From Dendrocalamus latiflorus (taxonomy: Eukaryota > Streptophyta > Magnoliopsida > Poales > Poaceae), in the NCBI GenBank assembly GCA_017311315.1, contig CM029612.1:22628211-22692210 (forward strand): a DNA stretch of 64,000 bases. The letters are read 5' to 3'. The first letter of the stretch is position 1. Every line of letters starts with the position of its first letter. The notes below the pieces were generated by a model, which saw only the letters and a list, made by a program, of their open reading frames with translations, did no database searches and was not told the DNA's origin. Made by a program: the position numbers and the translations under genes. Positions 33,702 to 45,931 of this stretch are shown here, one piece after another.

Positions 33702-33974
33702 GAGCAGGTACAATAAGGCTTAGTCAGCAGGCTATAACAAATATAATATCAACCAAATCTTACGTGGCAGAGAGAGAAAGGAAGAGAGAGAAGGAAACTG
33801 GCTACTAAATTACAGCTAGCTATAGCACGTAAAAATATGCATTTCACTCTCTTACACGTGGGGCCAAATAGTTATTGTAATAGCTATCTTATTGTATGAA
33901 CTATTTTTTTGAAGGCTATAAATGAAATGGACAAGTGTTATAGCCACTAGTTGGTTATACTATTGTACTTGCTC
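33702..33974. mobile_element. Tourist-like MITE (273 bp), TSD TAA
   Basis: Tips GAGCAGGTACAATA and, inverted, GAGCAAGTACAATA (13 of 14 match), flanked by TAA at 33699-33701 and 33975-33977. Non-coding. Its tip resembles that of the MITE remnant ending at 11367. Confidence 0.8.
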
Positions 33975-33977
33975 TAA

Positions 33978-34745
33978 GACATCAGTAGCTTAGGACCAAA
34001 GAGGACAAACCCTAGGAAACAAGGCTATGTGGCCCCTTGATGATTCCCAAGGGTAAAGTTGCTGCACCAACGCTAGTTTCTACTGGGCCATGGACTAGCG
34101 TGTTTCAACAGTCCAACTCCATAATCTAGCTAATACTGAAAAAAAAACAGCTACTACATTAGATAATGCCTCTCTCTCAAAAAGAAAACTTGAACATAGC
34201 CTCCTAGGGCCCCAAGGTCCCCTAGTCCTTGGATTGTGGATGCGCATCTGTTTCGAACGAAGTGATTTTAGAATAATTTTATGTTGGAACTTTATAGGGA
34301 TTTCTTGGGAATTTTTCTTCTCTCTACCCTCTCTCGATTCACGTGACGCCGTATTTCTCTAAAATTACTGTATTTTTCCTAGAAAGTACGCAAACATCTA
34401 TTCAAACCATTCCATTTCTTTTCAATTCCTCGGTGATTTCATGACACAGGACATTCCGTTCTTGTCCATTTTGCCCTGTTCCTATATGGCTTTCATCTCC
34501 TGTGCCCCAGAAACGGAGCTTCGTCAAGTACAGATCGCTACGTGAAAGGTACGGAAAACAGCAGGCTAGGCCTGGGCCGGGTGGCCCTCTCCGCATGGGA
34601 CGTTGGGCCCAGTTATGGGCTGCACGGGAACATGCCGAAGAAAGCGGTCCCGAGTACTCTGAACTGCGTGTGCGTTCGGAAGGATAGTGCGTAACCACAG
34701 TTTCAGATTGAGTCTTCATTCAGATCTAGTGTGTGCAAGAGATGT
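33978..34745. other. Intergenic DNA
   Basis: No gene or element I can support. Short open frames on both strands near 34500 are shadows of GC-rich sequence. Confidence 0.4.
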
Positions 34746-35229
34746 GTATATGTTAGGAAACCTAGGTCTGGACCGAAAGCCTTGGCTCATGGTAAGCACA
34801 TCACCGGTAGACTATAAATAGGAAGTCGTACCGATAGGTTTTGTACACACATGCAATCATAAAACAATAAAGAAAGATCAGGAGTTCTCTCTATCTCTAT
34901 GTTTTCAATCTATTATTCTGTCTTCTGTGATTGATCTCGTTTCGTATTATGCAGAGGAATCGATCGGACTGGTCGCCAGCGACGGTTCCTCAACACGTTA
35001 TCAGCACGAGTTCGCTCCGGTGAATCGAAGGTAATCATCGAAGTCCTAATAGATTGAATTATCTAGATCGCTCTAAATTCAAAGTTTTCACTTTCTAGAT
35101 TAATTTTCTACGGTGCAAATCCGCTCTAATCTACCACGAGCAGACTTGAAGTCGCCGGCACAATGTCGATCGGTAGATTGCATTACAGAGTAGATGTTGA
35201 TTGCGCTGTATATTGAAAAAAACAAAAAA

Positions 35230-35640
35230 ATATGCACGGGCGGCCCGATACGGCCGCCGCACGCGAAACCATCGTCGGCCTGCCACTCGGTCGCCGCCCC
35301 GCATGGCTGCCACAGCCGGCCGCTCGGCCGCCGCCCGAACCGCACGCCGCTCGCCTCGGTCGCCGCCCCGCATGGCCGCCACCGTTGACCGCTTAAGTTC
35401 CCATGCGCGCTGCCCCGCCAAGCCGCCTCGGCTTCCACACCCAGTTGCCGCTCGGAGTTCACGCCCGGCTGCCGCTTGAGGTCCGCGCCGCCCCGGGCCG
35501 CTTCGCTCTCTGTACGTGTCGGTCCCGCAGAGCCGCCACCTCGGATGCTTCGGGTTCCACGCCGTGCCGCCGCCCGAGCTCGAGCCCTGCGCCCGAAGCG
35601 CGCCGCCCCGGGCCGCTTTGGCTCCCGTGTGATTGCTTTA
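35230..35640. other. GC-rich block of unknown origin inside the Copia element
   Basis: About 400 bases dominated by gccgcc/cggccg words, with open frames in several phases on both strands. It does not resemble Copia coding sequence; it may be a captured host fragment or a leader sequence. Confidence 0.4.
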
Positions 35641-35769
35641 CAGAAAGAATCAAGATTTGAACTTAATTGGCTATGCAAATGCTGGGTACCTATCGGACCC
35701 GCATACCGCAAGGCCACAAACAGGCTATGTATTCTTGTGTGGTGGAACCGTAATTTCCTAGAAATCGTC

Positions 35770-36224
35770 TAAGCAAAGTCTTGTAACGACTTCGATGAAC
35801 CACTCAAAAATTATAGCATTGTATGAAGCCGCACGAGAATGCACTTGGCTCCGACAAATGATTCACCACATCCAGCAGTCCTGTGGGATGAATATTGTGC
35901 AAGCCCCCCGCAATTATCTATGAAGATAATGCAGTTTGCATTGCACAAGTGCAGATGGGCTATGTGAAGAGTCATCTCACAAAGCATATCAACCCCAAGT
36001 TCTTCTATGCTCATGAACTGCAAAAGATGGACGAGATTAAAGTACTGCATACTAAGTCATGTGAGAATCTGGCAGATTTATTCACTAAGTCACTCCCTGC
36101 ATCTAACTTTGAAAGGTGCTTTCGAGGATTTGGAATGATGAGACTTAGAGAAGTGCAGAATTCAGGGGGAGAATTCTTTGGACATGAAGACCAAGTACCC
36201 AAAAGAATAAGTCCTGAAGATTGA
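35770..36224 (+). pseudogene. Copia RNase H C-terminal remnant
   Basis: Shows IIYEDNAVCIAQ, KHINPKFFYAHELQ and NLADLFTKSLP, the end of the Copia RNase H, with upstream matches (ARECTWLRQMI) in another frame, so a frameshift lies near the C run at about 35908. All other pol domains are deleted. Confidence 0.8.
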
Positions 36225-36667
36225 ATGAAATTGGGTGGATTGTACTCTTTTTCCCTTGACAAGTTTTCCTGAAGTTTCTCGACCAAGGTTTTTAATGAGG
36301 CAATTCGTGCATTTCAGCATAACATGTATCATGTACTCTTTCTCCAATTTTTTCTACTGGGTTTTTATGGAGTTTTGACGAGGCATGAACGTGTCAGATG
36401 AGTGCCCAAGGGGGAGTGTTAGGAAACCTAGGCCTGAGTCGGAAACCTTGGCCCATGGTGGGCACCTCACCGGTAGACTATAAATAGGGAGCCGTACCAG
36501 CAGATTTTGTACACACATGCAATCAAAAAGCAATAAAGAAAGATCAGGAGTTCTTTCTACCTCTCTATGTTTTCAATCTATTATTCTGTCTTCTGTGATT
36601 GATCTCGTTTCATATTAAGCAGAGGAATCAATCGGACTGGTCGCCAGCGATGGTTCCTCAACGTATA

Positions 36668-39348
36668 TATGGTTGGAGTAGTCTTACCGGTCTCTGGTGC
36701 TTGACCTTAACTTAATGACATAAGTTACACAAGGCTACATATTGGACTATCTCCTTTTTCATTCTTGGCCACCAATATCTTTCCTTCAGATCCTAATACA
36801 TTTTGGTACCAATGGGGTGAATTGAATAGGCAAACTTGTATGCTTCTTTGAGAATCAGGGTCTTTATGTCTTAGTTATTGGGCACACATATACATTTCAT
36901 ACACCACAGGGTGTCTTTCTCATCTATGGTGAATCCTGGGACTTGGCCTCTCTTCACATCCTCTTTGGTTTTCAGGACTTTTTTTGTCAACTTCCTGGGC
37001 TGCTCTAATTTGGGCTTCTAACAAAGGTTGAAGTTCAATCATGGTGACACAGCCTTGGTTCACAATTTGTAGGTTGAGTTATCTAAGTTTCTTATGGAGC
37101 TCTAGTTGGCAGTCTCTAACTATGGTGGTATTACAATAAGCTTTCCTATTTAAGGCATTTGCTACCACATTGGCTTTTCTGGGGTGGTAGTGTATACCAA
37201 GATTATAGTCTTTGATCAATTATAATCATCTCCTTTGCCTTAGATTCATGTCCGACTGGGTAAAGATATACTTCAGACTCTTCTGATTGGTAGAGATCTC
37301 ACAGTGATTGTCAATAAGGTAATATCTCCATAATTTTAAGGCATGAACTACTGATGCTAACTCCATGTCATGGATTGAATAATTCTCTTTGTGTGGCCTT
37401 AGCTACTGGAAGCATAAGCTACTAACTTATCTTCCTGCATTGGTACGCATCTAAGTCCTTGTCTAGATGCATCACAGTCAATGTCAAAGTCCTTAGTGAC
37501 ATCTGGCAATACTAGCACTGGAGCAGGGGTTAATCTCTTCTTTTCATTGTTCACAACTCTGAGTTCATGCAAACTTCTTTTCTTTATTGAGTAGTTGGGT
37601 GAGTGGTTTGGCATTTGTTGGTAGTAACTGGCTAATTTGAGAAAGATTCTGGTTTTTATTACAGACAATGGCTATTTTCAATGGAGATAGATTCTACTTT
37701 GGATGGGTCTACAACAACACTCCTCCTACAAACATAACATATCCTAGAAAAGTGACTTCTTTTAGCCAAAATTCACACTTCTAAACTTGGCATAAAGGTT
37801 ATGCTCCCTAAGTTTCTCCAAAATTAGTCTCAGGTGTTCTTCGTGCTCTTCCTCTATCTTGGAGTAGATGAGGATGTTATCAATAAAAACTACCATAAAC
37901 TTGGCTAGATATTCCATGAATGTTTTGTTCATTAAGTTCATAAAGTAGGTCGAGGCATTAGTCTGTCCAAACGACATGATGGTAAACTCAAATAATCCAT
38001 ATCTAGTTGGGAAGGTATCTTAGGGATGTCTTCTTATTTGATCTTCAGTTGATGATATCCTGATCATAGATCGATCTTAGAAAATACACATGCTCCTTTG
38101 AGTTGATCAAATAGATCATCTATCCTAGGAAGAGGGTATTTTTTTATGGTAACCTCATTGAGGGCATGATAATCTACACTCATTCTCATGCTACTATCCT
38201 TCTTCTTGACAAATAGCATCGGTGATCCCCAGTGGGATGAGCTTGGTCTTACAAATAGCATTTGTCTTGAAGCTCCTGTATTTGCTTCTTTAGTTCTTCT
38301 AGCTTGTTGGCGGGCATGCGATATGGTCTTTTGGATATGGGCATGGTACCAGACACCAATTCTATGACAAACTCTAAATCTCTATCTGGTGGCATACTGG
38401 GTAATTCTTTTGGGAAGATATCAGGGTATTCTCTTACAACTAGCACTTCTTCTACTCCAACACACTTCATGTTGTTCACTGTTAAGGTCTTCTGGGGAGA
38501 AGGCGTGGCTATTATTTTTTACTGGAATTCCTTGGGCGTTGACAAAGGTCGCTAATCTGAGGGCATAATGGATCTGACCTTGATGTTGTGATAGTCAATC
38601 CATCCCTAGGATTAGATTCAAGACTTAGGAATCCAATACTATTAGGCTGGCTAGGAATTCTACTTTCTTAATCTGAATTCGGGTATAGGGAATTACTAGA
38701 TGGGCTTTCATATCACCCTAGGTGATTGAACTATTAATAGGTTCTTGAGCAAAAACACGGGTATTTGGTGTCTCTTGAACAGAATGGTAGTAGGTGTTGA
38801 GTTGACAAGGAACGTATCCAGCATGACATCCGATACTTCCTGAGTTTCTTCTGTTATGATGTGGTAGACATGGCCTCTACCGAAGGCTGGTGCAGGTCTG
38901 GGCTATTTGAGGTGTCTACGGTTCTCGTTAGCCTATTGCTGGTGTCATTGGGGCTCTAGCTGGAGTGTTCATGGGGTTGGTCCTGACTGGGGTCTATTAC
39001 TTCTAAGGGCATCTGCTGGCATAGTGTCCCTTGTTACCGCAGTGGAAACAAGTGACTCCAGCTGCTGAAGTGTCGCTCCTCTGCTAGGGTCCTCCTTGGA
39101 TAGTGGTATGGTAGATAGGGTTGGCAAGCCGTGGCACTGGAGGTGGTGCTCTAGGTGCAACAGGGGGGAATCTGCCTGGGGTAGGGAGTCCTCAAGTCCT
39201 CTAATAGTTTCCTTGGTTAGCTAGCTGGCACTTACGTTTGTTCTCAACTACAAGGGCTTTATGAAAAATTTTAAAATGCGCTAAAAAATTTAAAAATTCA
39301 TAAATATATGTATTAGTCATTCTGAGGTAAAATTGGGTTGTTACAAGC
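36668..39348 (-). pseudogene. Decayed Ty3/Gypsy gag-pol fragment
   Basis: Reading from high to low coordinates: a bit of LTR-like start (TGTAACAACC at 39348 downwards), a CCHC knuckle region near 39000-39100, a pre-RT segment (FPKELPSMPPDRDLE, 38250-38479), RT (YHALNEVTIKKYPLPRIDDL at 38064-38261, FIDNILIYS near 37870), RNase H start (DCDASRQGLRC near 37460), and an integrase zinc-finger region near 36700-36850. Many frameshifts and stops. Truncated at the integrase, next to the Copia insertion. The direct join of LTR-like sequence to gag suggests a large internal deletion. Confidence 0.8.
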
Positions 39349-39354
39349 TGATAG

Positions 39355-39630
39355 GAAGAGAACATCCACATTATATCCATTGCTTTGCTCACCAACTTCA
39401 GTTAAGTCATTTTAGCTGTAGCTAAAAAGAATGATGATATTAGCGACTTCTTTAACATGATATCTCTTCTACTTAATTTAGCTGAAGCTTCTTGTAAACA
39501 TAAAGATATGATTCGAGATAGTCAATAGGAGAGAGTAAACGTAGAGCCATAGGTAGTGGACATCTTAGTCGTGGAATAGGTTTAAATCAGGAGCAATCTC
39601 TTCAAAGAGCTGGAGACACTTGTTGGAGTT
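39355..39630 (+). pseudogene. hAT (TTF/HAT-type) transposase pseudogene, upstream piece
   Basis: Contains CFAHQLQL, VAKKNDDISDFFN and NLAEASCKHKDMIR in successive frames, typical of plant TTF-type hAT transposases. It is cut at 39630 (after codons for GDTCWS) by a retroelement; the reading resumes at 44379. Confidence 0.75.
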
Positions 39631-39825
39631 TGTCATCAATATAAGATCGGACAGTAAATTTGTAGGCACCTCTGGTCGAATTTGTGGACTATCGAGGATG
39701 CAAAGGGGGACTCAACGAGAATCGCACATAAGCGACCATACGAATGTATTGCATATAGGTGTGTGTTACAAGTGCCCCCTCCTCTGCATTTACAAGGGGT
39801 CCTATTATATAGTGAGAGCAAGAGG

Positions 39826-41546
39826 TGTCGGACCCCAGAGCAACAACTTCTAGATCCTCTGTGTAAATCGCACTAGTCCAGGATCAGCTAGTGCACACAG
39901 TAGACAACAAAGATAAATATCAACCATGATGACATTTATTAACTAAATATGGGCATGATTGCCAAAGTCTACATCCACAGCCAATAGGCCAAATTTAAAC
40001 ATTAGCAGCGGAAGAAGTCTAACAAGCCTGCCCACAAGCAAATGACAGTAAGACGCGGCCTACTCGTCGAGGTCTTCACCGTAGTCAAAGTCATCTTCCT
40101 TTGTGTGGAGATAGTAAGGTGAGTACAAACTTGTACTCCGTAAGTCACACGGAGATATGCAATATAATGATAAAGGAAACAAAGAAAGGCATATAGGGTT
40201 AGTTTGAGCGTAAAGTAGCATTTCAAGTATAATAAATAGATTGAAAATTGATGAATCTAATACAGTAAGTAAAAACAGTATTGTAAACGAACTTAATACT
40301 GCTAGTGCAGGTCCATCTCTCACACTAACCTAACCACAGGCATCCCACCTGAACCATTTTTTCCAAAAGATCTTAAATGGATTCTGTCCATCCATACGCT
40401 TTTTAATCTCTTATGGATTCCATGTGTCCATAAGCTTTTTAAAAACCATTTTTGAAAAACAAAGTCTTATCCGTGAAAAACTTTACTCAGCTTGCCCATG
40501 ACCGTGGGCATGGCTATCCAGGATAGTTTATACACTCTGCAGAGATTGTACAACTTTACCCACAAGATATGGTTATCTCATAATGTCGGCCATTACATGC
40601 TTCCGTAGGCGTGCGACTCAGTAACCATAATAAGGTCTTTACAATGCAAAGCCTTTAACTTAGCCAAGCCAACACTAAGGTTTCACCCCAGTAAGGAATC
40701 CACTAGACCGAGACCCCCAATTGAGCTGAGTGAGACTTCACATGGCCTATGCCATGCTCACTTTCAACCTACGATGAGACTTAGGTTGGGACCTATAAAT
40801 TAGTTAGGCAGGACTGTTCCATACCAACCTTGTGGTAGTATGAAAAGGGTTTTATAGTAATAGCTCGCAGACCGGTTCTTAATTGACTTAGGCTCAAACC
40901 ACATACCCCTTGTGCTTGACAATCAACATCGTGTCATCAAACAATAATGCATGCCAGCACCCACCACCTAACCATTAGCCTAAGTCTAAATTAGATTTTA
41001 TATTTTGTTTTGAAATAATGCATAGCCTTTCTTGACTCACCGAAGTCAAGAGTACATTTAAAAAGCTTATCATTTTATGTAAAAAAGTTTTCCCAAAACA
41101 AATATTATGTCTAAGCAGGTTTAAGTATTTGATATAAAATTCTCTAGTCCATACTAGTGTACTAATCAGAGTTTTATTCTAGGGTGACAAGGTATCAGAG
41201 ATTCAATATCAATGGAGGAATTAACAAGTAGGCAATAACTAAATTTGAAATATGTTGTGGCTACAGGCCAAATAGTAAAGAAGGGGACTAGCCGAGGAAG
41301 AAGAAGGCCAACATAGAGATTGTATACTGAGAGTGAGCGGGTGAGAAATGAGTGGATCCCCCCTCCTGCTCTCCCTTAGGGGTTTATATACATGAGTGGG
41401 GTAGGATGGGAAATTCCCATCCTACCGCTTAGTACTTACAAAGGATGAGGGCATATTGGTACATTCATTCCTCTATATTATTGGGCCTATTATATGTTGG
41501 GCCAGTTGCAAGGCCCAGTCACGGAGGTTGGGCCACCCCCACAACA
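39826..41546 (-). repeat. Nested Gypsy LTR (about 1.7 kb, probably solo)
   Basis: Starts TGTCGGACCCC and ends ...CCCACAACA on the plus strand. The first ~80 bases match the LTR tip at 57594 (cctctgtgta, cgcactagtcc, agctagtgcacaca). The shared LTR core (gaccgtgggca, actctgcagag, gtacaactttacccac) is at 40500-40570. A minus-strand TATA (ggtttatatac) is at about 41382-41392. No matching target duplication was found (agagg against gtact), so the limits are less certain. Confidence 0.6.
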
Positions 41547-41734
41547 GTACTCCCTCGACAGCAAGCGCAGAGGTCCCGATGGGCGAGCTGATGTGATCAA
41601 CTATCCCAGCCCCCCGTTCCTCGATAGCAAGCGTGAGGGTGCCGACTGGTGAGCCGATGCAACTAGTAGCTTGCAGCTCCCAGAGGCAACGCCTAAGAAG
41701 AGATCTGCGAAATCCTACGCTGAAGCATGAGCCG

Positions 41735-42570
41735 TCTCGCCGAGACGATGCCTACAAGGTGGACGACGAAGTCAAAAACCGACGATGGGTCGTCCCGCCG
41801 AGGCGATGCCTACGAGGCGAACAGGCGAGTCCTGCACTGGGGCAGGGCCATCCCGCCGAGGCGATGCCTATGAGGCGGACGACGAAGTCCTACGCTGAAG
41901 CAGGGCCGTCCCGCTGAGGCAATGTCTACGAGGCGGACGGCGAAGTCCTATGTCGGAGCCAGGCCGTCCTGCCGAGGCGATGCCTACGAGGCGGACGGCG
42001 AAGTCCTGTGTCGGAGCCGGGCCGTCCCGCCGAGGCAATGCCTACGAGGCAGACGGCGAAGTCCTACGCTGAAGCCGGGCCGTCCCACCGAGGCGATGCC
42101 TATGAGGAGGACGGGCAAGTCCTGCGCCGGGGCCGAGCCGTCCCGCCAAGGCGATGCCTACGAGGCGGACAGCGAAGTCCTGCGTCGGCGTCGGGCCGTC
42201 CCGCTGAGGCGATGCCTACCTGCGCCGGGGCTAGGCCGTCCCACCGAGGCGATGCCTACGAGATGGACGGCGAAGTCCTGCGCCGGAGCCGGACCGTCCC
42301 GCCGAGGTGATGCCTACGAGGCAGATGGTGAAGTCCTGTGCCAGAGCCGGGCTGTCCCGCCGAGGCGATGCCTACAAGGTAGACGGCGAAGTCCAGTGCC
42401 GGAGCCAGGCCGTCCCGTCGAGGCGATGCCTACGAGGCGGACGGCGAAGTCCTGCGCTGAAGCTGGGCCGTCCAGCCGAGGCGATGCCTACGAGGCGGCC
42501 GGGCAAGTCCTGTGCCGTGGCCGGGCTGTCCCACCGAGGTGATGCCAACGAGGTGGACAGTGAAGTCCTG
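41735..42570. repeat. Tandem repeat family a: 58-bp unit, about 14 copies
   Basis: The unit contains cgaggcgatgcctacgaggc followed by gacggcgaagtcctg. Copies differ by a few bases. Since 58 is not a multiple of 3, the long open frames here rotate through all phases and are not genes. Confidence 0.93.
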
Positions 42571-43960
42571 CGAGCGGCGTAGGCTGAGGGCGTTACGCAC
42601 GCAGAGGCAGGGAGGCGAAACTGCCGTTCCCCTACCTTCAAAAATGGTGCCCGCGGAGAGTGGGCGTGAGCGCGAGCGGCATAGGCCGAGGGCGCAACGC
42701 ACACAGAGGCAGGAAGGCAAGAGTGTCATTCCCCAACCTTCAAAAATAGTGCCCGAGGAGAGCGGGCGCGAGGGGCGTAGGCTGAGGGCACTACGTACGC
42801 AGAGGCAGAGAGGAGAAAATGGTGTTCCCCTACCTTCAACAACGGTGCCCGCGGAGAGCGGGCACGAGTGGCGTAGGCCGAGGGCGCTACGCACGCAGAG
42901 GCAGGGAGGCGAAACTACTGTTCTCCTACCTTCAAAAACAATGCCCGCAGAGAGCGGGGAGCGACGGCGTAGGCCGAGGGCGCTACGCACGTGGAGGCAG
43001 GGAGGCGAAACTACCGTTCCCCTACCTTCAAAAACTGTGCCCGAGGAGAGCAAGCGCGAGCGGCGTAGGCCGAGGGCCCTGCGCACGCAGAGGCAGGGAG
43101 GCGAAACTGTCGTTCCCCTACCTTCAAAAATAGTGCCTGCGGAGAGCGGGCGTGAGTAGCGTAGGCTAAATTTGCTATGCACGTGGAGGTAAGGAGGTGA
43201 AATTGCCGTTTCCCTACCTTCAAAAACAGTGCCCGCGAAGAGCGGGCGCGACAGCGTAGGCCGAGGGCGCTACGCACGCGGAGCTAGGGAGGTGAAACTG
43301 TCGTTTCCCTACCTTCAAAAATGGTGCCCGTGGAGAGCGGGCGCGAGCGGTGTAGGCTGAGGGCGCTACGTACGCAGAGGTAGGGAGGCGAAACTGTCAT
43401 TCCCCTATCTTCAAAAACGGTGCCCGCGGAGAGCGGGCGCGAGCGACGTAGGCTGAGGGCGCTACGCACGCCGAGGCAGGGAGGCGAAACTGTTGTTCCC
43501 CTACCTTCAAAAACAGTACCTGCGAAGAGCGGGCGCGACGGCGTAGGTCAAGGGCGCTACGCACGCGAAGGCAGGGAGGCGAAACTGTCGTTCCCCTACC
43601 TTCAAAAACGGTGCCTGCGGAGAGCGGGCGGGAGCGGCGTAGGCCGAGGGCGCTACGTACGTAGAGGTAGGGAGGCGAAACTGCCATTCCCCTACCTTCA
43701 AAAACCGTGCCCGCGGAGGGCGAGCGCGAGCGGCGTAGGCCGAGGGCGCTATGCACGCGTAGGTAGGGAGGCGAAGCCGCCGTTCTCCTACCTTCAAAAT
43801 GGTGCCCGCAGAGAGCGGGCGCGAGGTGCGTAGGCCAAGGGTGCTACACACGCAGAGGTAGGGAGGCGAGACTGCCATTCCCTTACCTTCAAAAAACCGT
43901 GCCCGCGGAGGGTGGGTGCGAGCGGCGAGGCCGAGGGCGCTACGCACGCGGAGGCAGGTT
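42570..43960. repeat. Tandem repeat family b: about 100-bp unit, about 14 copies
   Basis: The unit contains gcgtaggccgagggcgctac, gcagggaggcgaaactg and cccctaccttcaaaaa. Open frames of up to 250 codons on both strands arise from this repeat and are rejected as genes. Confidence 0.93.
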
Positions 43961-44125
43961 ATCCAGGAGATGCGCCGCCGCTAAAGCGATGCACACCCTG
44001 GTGGGACACGCGCGAAGGCGCGATATCCTGGTGGTGTGGCGCTAAAGCGATGCACTCCCTGGTGCAATGCGCGCGAAGGCGCGATATCCAGGTGGTGCGC
44101 CGCTAAAGCGAGGTACTCCTTGGTG
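43960..44125. repeat. Tandem repeat family c: about 60-65-bp unit, 2.5 copies
   Basis: The unit contains gccgctaaagcgatgcac and cgcgaaggcgcgatatcc. Confidence 0.88.
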
Positions 44126-44129
44126 TCTC

Positions 44130-44330
44130 GACCATCGCGTGATTTTTATACTCCATAGAGTGCGCGCGGGGGCGTGCCTCCGCGCGTCTTATTATACTCC
44201 GTAGAGTGCGTGCGGGGGCATGCCTCTGCGCATCTTATTTATACTCCGTAGAGTACGCGCGGGGGCGTGCCTCCGCGCGTCTTATTTATACTCCGTAGAG
44301 TGCGCGCGGGGGCATGCCTTGCCTTGCCAA
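44130..44330. repeat. Tandem repeat family d: about 54-bp unit, four copies
   Basis: The unit contains tatactccgtagagtgcgcg and gggggcatgcctccgcgc. Confidence 0.9.
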
Positions 44331-44378
44331 AGTTATCATTGGCCCGAGATAACGCGGGAACCCTCCCACAACAGAGTT

Positions 44379-45330
44379 CTCACTATAAAACCCTTAAGAG
44401 CATAAACAATTTGTTCGCATATGTTATTGAAGTGCTCTAATATGTAGAAAAGGATGGCTCAAATGATGGAAAAAATGTCAAGCCCGTGGTATTATGAATT
44501 TTCTCAAGGATTTTGACTTTATGTTTCATTTGCACTTGATGTTGCTTATCTTAGGACATGCAAATGCTCTATCATTATCTTTAAAAATGAAATATCAAGA
44601 TATCTTGGGGGCATGTTAGAGGTGTAGTTAACCAAGCAGAAGTTTCAGCAAATTAGAGATGATAGTTGGAAATCTTTATTGGAGACAATATACTCTTTTT
44701 ATGAAAGAGCATGGTATTCCTAAGTTGGATATGGAAGAAGAGCATGTGGATCGATATAAACCAAGGCAAAAAAGCAACCGCACTATCAGGACTACAAATA
44801 TGATTGCTTGAACCCTGTTATTTACTTGTAGCTCATAGAGTTCAATGGCCATTTCAATGAGGTAAACTCTAATTTGCTTATGCAAATGGTTGCTTTTAGT
44901 CCCAAGGATTCTTTTCGTGTTTTCAAATTTGAGAGTTTAATGAAGTTTGTTAAGTCCTATCTGGATGATTTTGATTCAATGCAATTGAAAGATCTTGGTT
45001 ATGAGCTTCCTATTTACATTGATAATTGCGAAAGTGAGCACTATTTCTAAATTTGCTAAGTTGATAAGGGTACAAACAAACATTTTGCTTTTCCTTTAGT
45101 CTATAAGCTCCTTAAACTAGTACTAGTTCTACCTATAACAACTGCATCGGTGGAGAGGTGTTTTTCGGTAATAAAAATTATAAAGGCGGTACTACGTAAT
45201 CGTATTGGTGATCAATTCATGAATGATTATATCATGTGCTTCGTGGAGCAAGGCTTTTCAGCTAAAATACCAAATGATGTTGTAATAGATTGATTTGTGA
45301 GGATGAAAGACCGTAAAGAGCAACTATAAG
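44379..45330 (+). pseudogene. hAT transposase pseudogene, downstream piece with dimerisation region
   Basis: Continues from 39630: SHYKTLKSINNLFAYVIEVL follows directly after the target duplication. Later stretches include ILGHANALSLSLK, KEHGIPKLDMEEEHVDR and RQKSNRT. Near 45140 is TASVERCFS, the conserved motif of the hAT C-terminal dimerisation domain. Several stops and frameshifts are present, so it is not functional. The family is the TTF-type zinc finger/HAT group common in grasses. Confidence 0.8.
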
Positions 45331-45931
45331 AGGTAACCACTTTTGTAAAGAGATTTTATTTTGTTATGATATATTGTAATTGATGTATTATCTCTTTTAT
45401 ATATATTAGCTTATTACAAGTTACAGATTAGTGTTGCAGGTTTTTTTTTAGAGGAGTGTTGTGAGTTTGTATCGACCTGACGACCTTTTTATCTTAGATC
45501 CGCTCCCTGTGGGAATACGCTCGTATAGAATCTCAAAAGAAATCTACCAAAAGCGATTCCCTTTGAAAAATAAAATCTACAGACGAAAAAAATAAATGAA
45601 TCTTTAATCTGAAAAAAAGGCAACAGCAAACCGAACAAACAAGCACGGAGACATTTCCGGCCCAGCTCCGGCGGCCCCGCACGTCAGTGTTTCATCCGCC
45701 AATCCGGATCCCACCTGTCATTGACTAGTAAGTGTGGGCTGGTAGCCACGCGTAGAGTCTCGGGAGAAAAAGAAGGTAGCAACAGAGACACCTCACCTTC
45801 CTGCCATCCCACTCTCACTCCACCTCACGACCCACAAAGTCACACCTCCCCTTCCTGTTTAGAGAGGGAGGGACAGGAGAAAGAAACGCCTAGAGAGAGA
45901 GAGAGAGAGGGAGAGGGAGAGGGAGGTGCAG
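45331..45931 (+). other. Upstream region of the DUF4057 gene
   Basis: AT-rich end of the hAT remnant, then GC-rich promoter-like sequence from about 45640 with ccaatccgg at about 45700 but no clear TATA. A (GA)n tract at 45893-45929 sits just before the ATG, probably in the 5' UTR. Confidence 0.4.

Larger units (their letters stand above)
34751..36662 (+). mobile_element. Internally deleted Copia element (1.9 kb), TSD gtata
   Basis: Two LTRs of about 245 bases (34751-34995 and 36417-36662) start TGTTAGGAAACCTAGG and end cggttcctcaac(a); they differ by a modest number of substitutions. A sequence cgttatcagcacgag follows the left LTR (primer-binding region of many plant Copia elements), and a polypurine tract (ccaagggggag, 36406-36416) precedes the right one. 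gtata flanks both sides (34746-34750 and 36663-36667). The interior is only 1.4 kb: a GC-rich non-Copia block (about 35230-35640), then the tail of Copia RNase H. Confidence 0.88.
39631..44373 (-). mobile_element. LTR-type insertion (probable solo LTR, 4.7 kb), TSD gagtt
   Basis: The perfect 5-base duplication gagtt flanks it (39626-39630 and 44374-44378), and the interrupted hAT reading is continuous across the duplication, which fixes both ends. Ends are TGTCATCAAT... and ...CCCACAACA, i.e. TG...CA. A minus-strand TATA (around 39805) near the left side suggests U5 on the left and a long U3 on the right. That U3 is made of four tandem-repeat families (about 41735-44330). A second LTR (39826-41546) is nested inside. 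An alternative is a rearranged element that lost one LTR. Confidence 0.65.

Noticed and set aside
41922..43947. Long open frames on both strands (up to 250 codons)
   Set aside because: They lie in 58-bp and ~100-bp GC-rich tandem repeats; the frame rotates from unit to unit and all phases are open because stop codons are rare in the unit.
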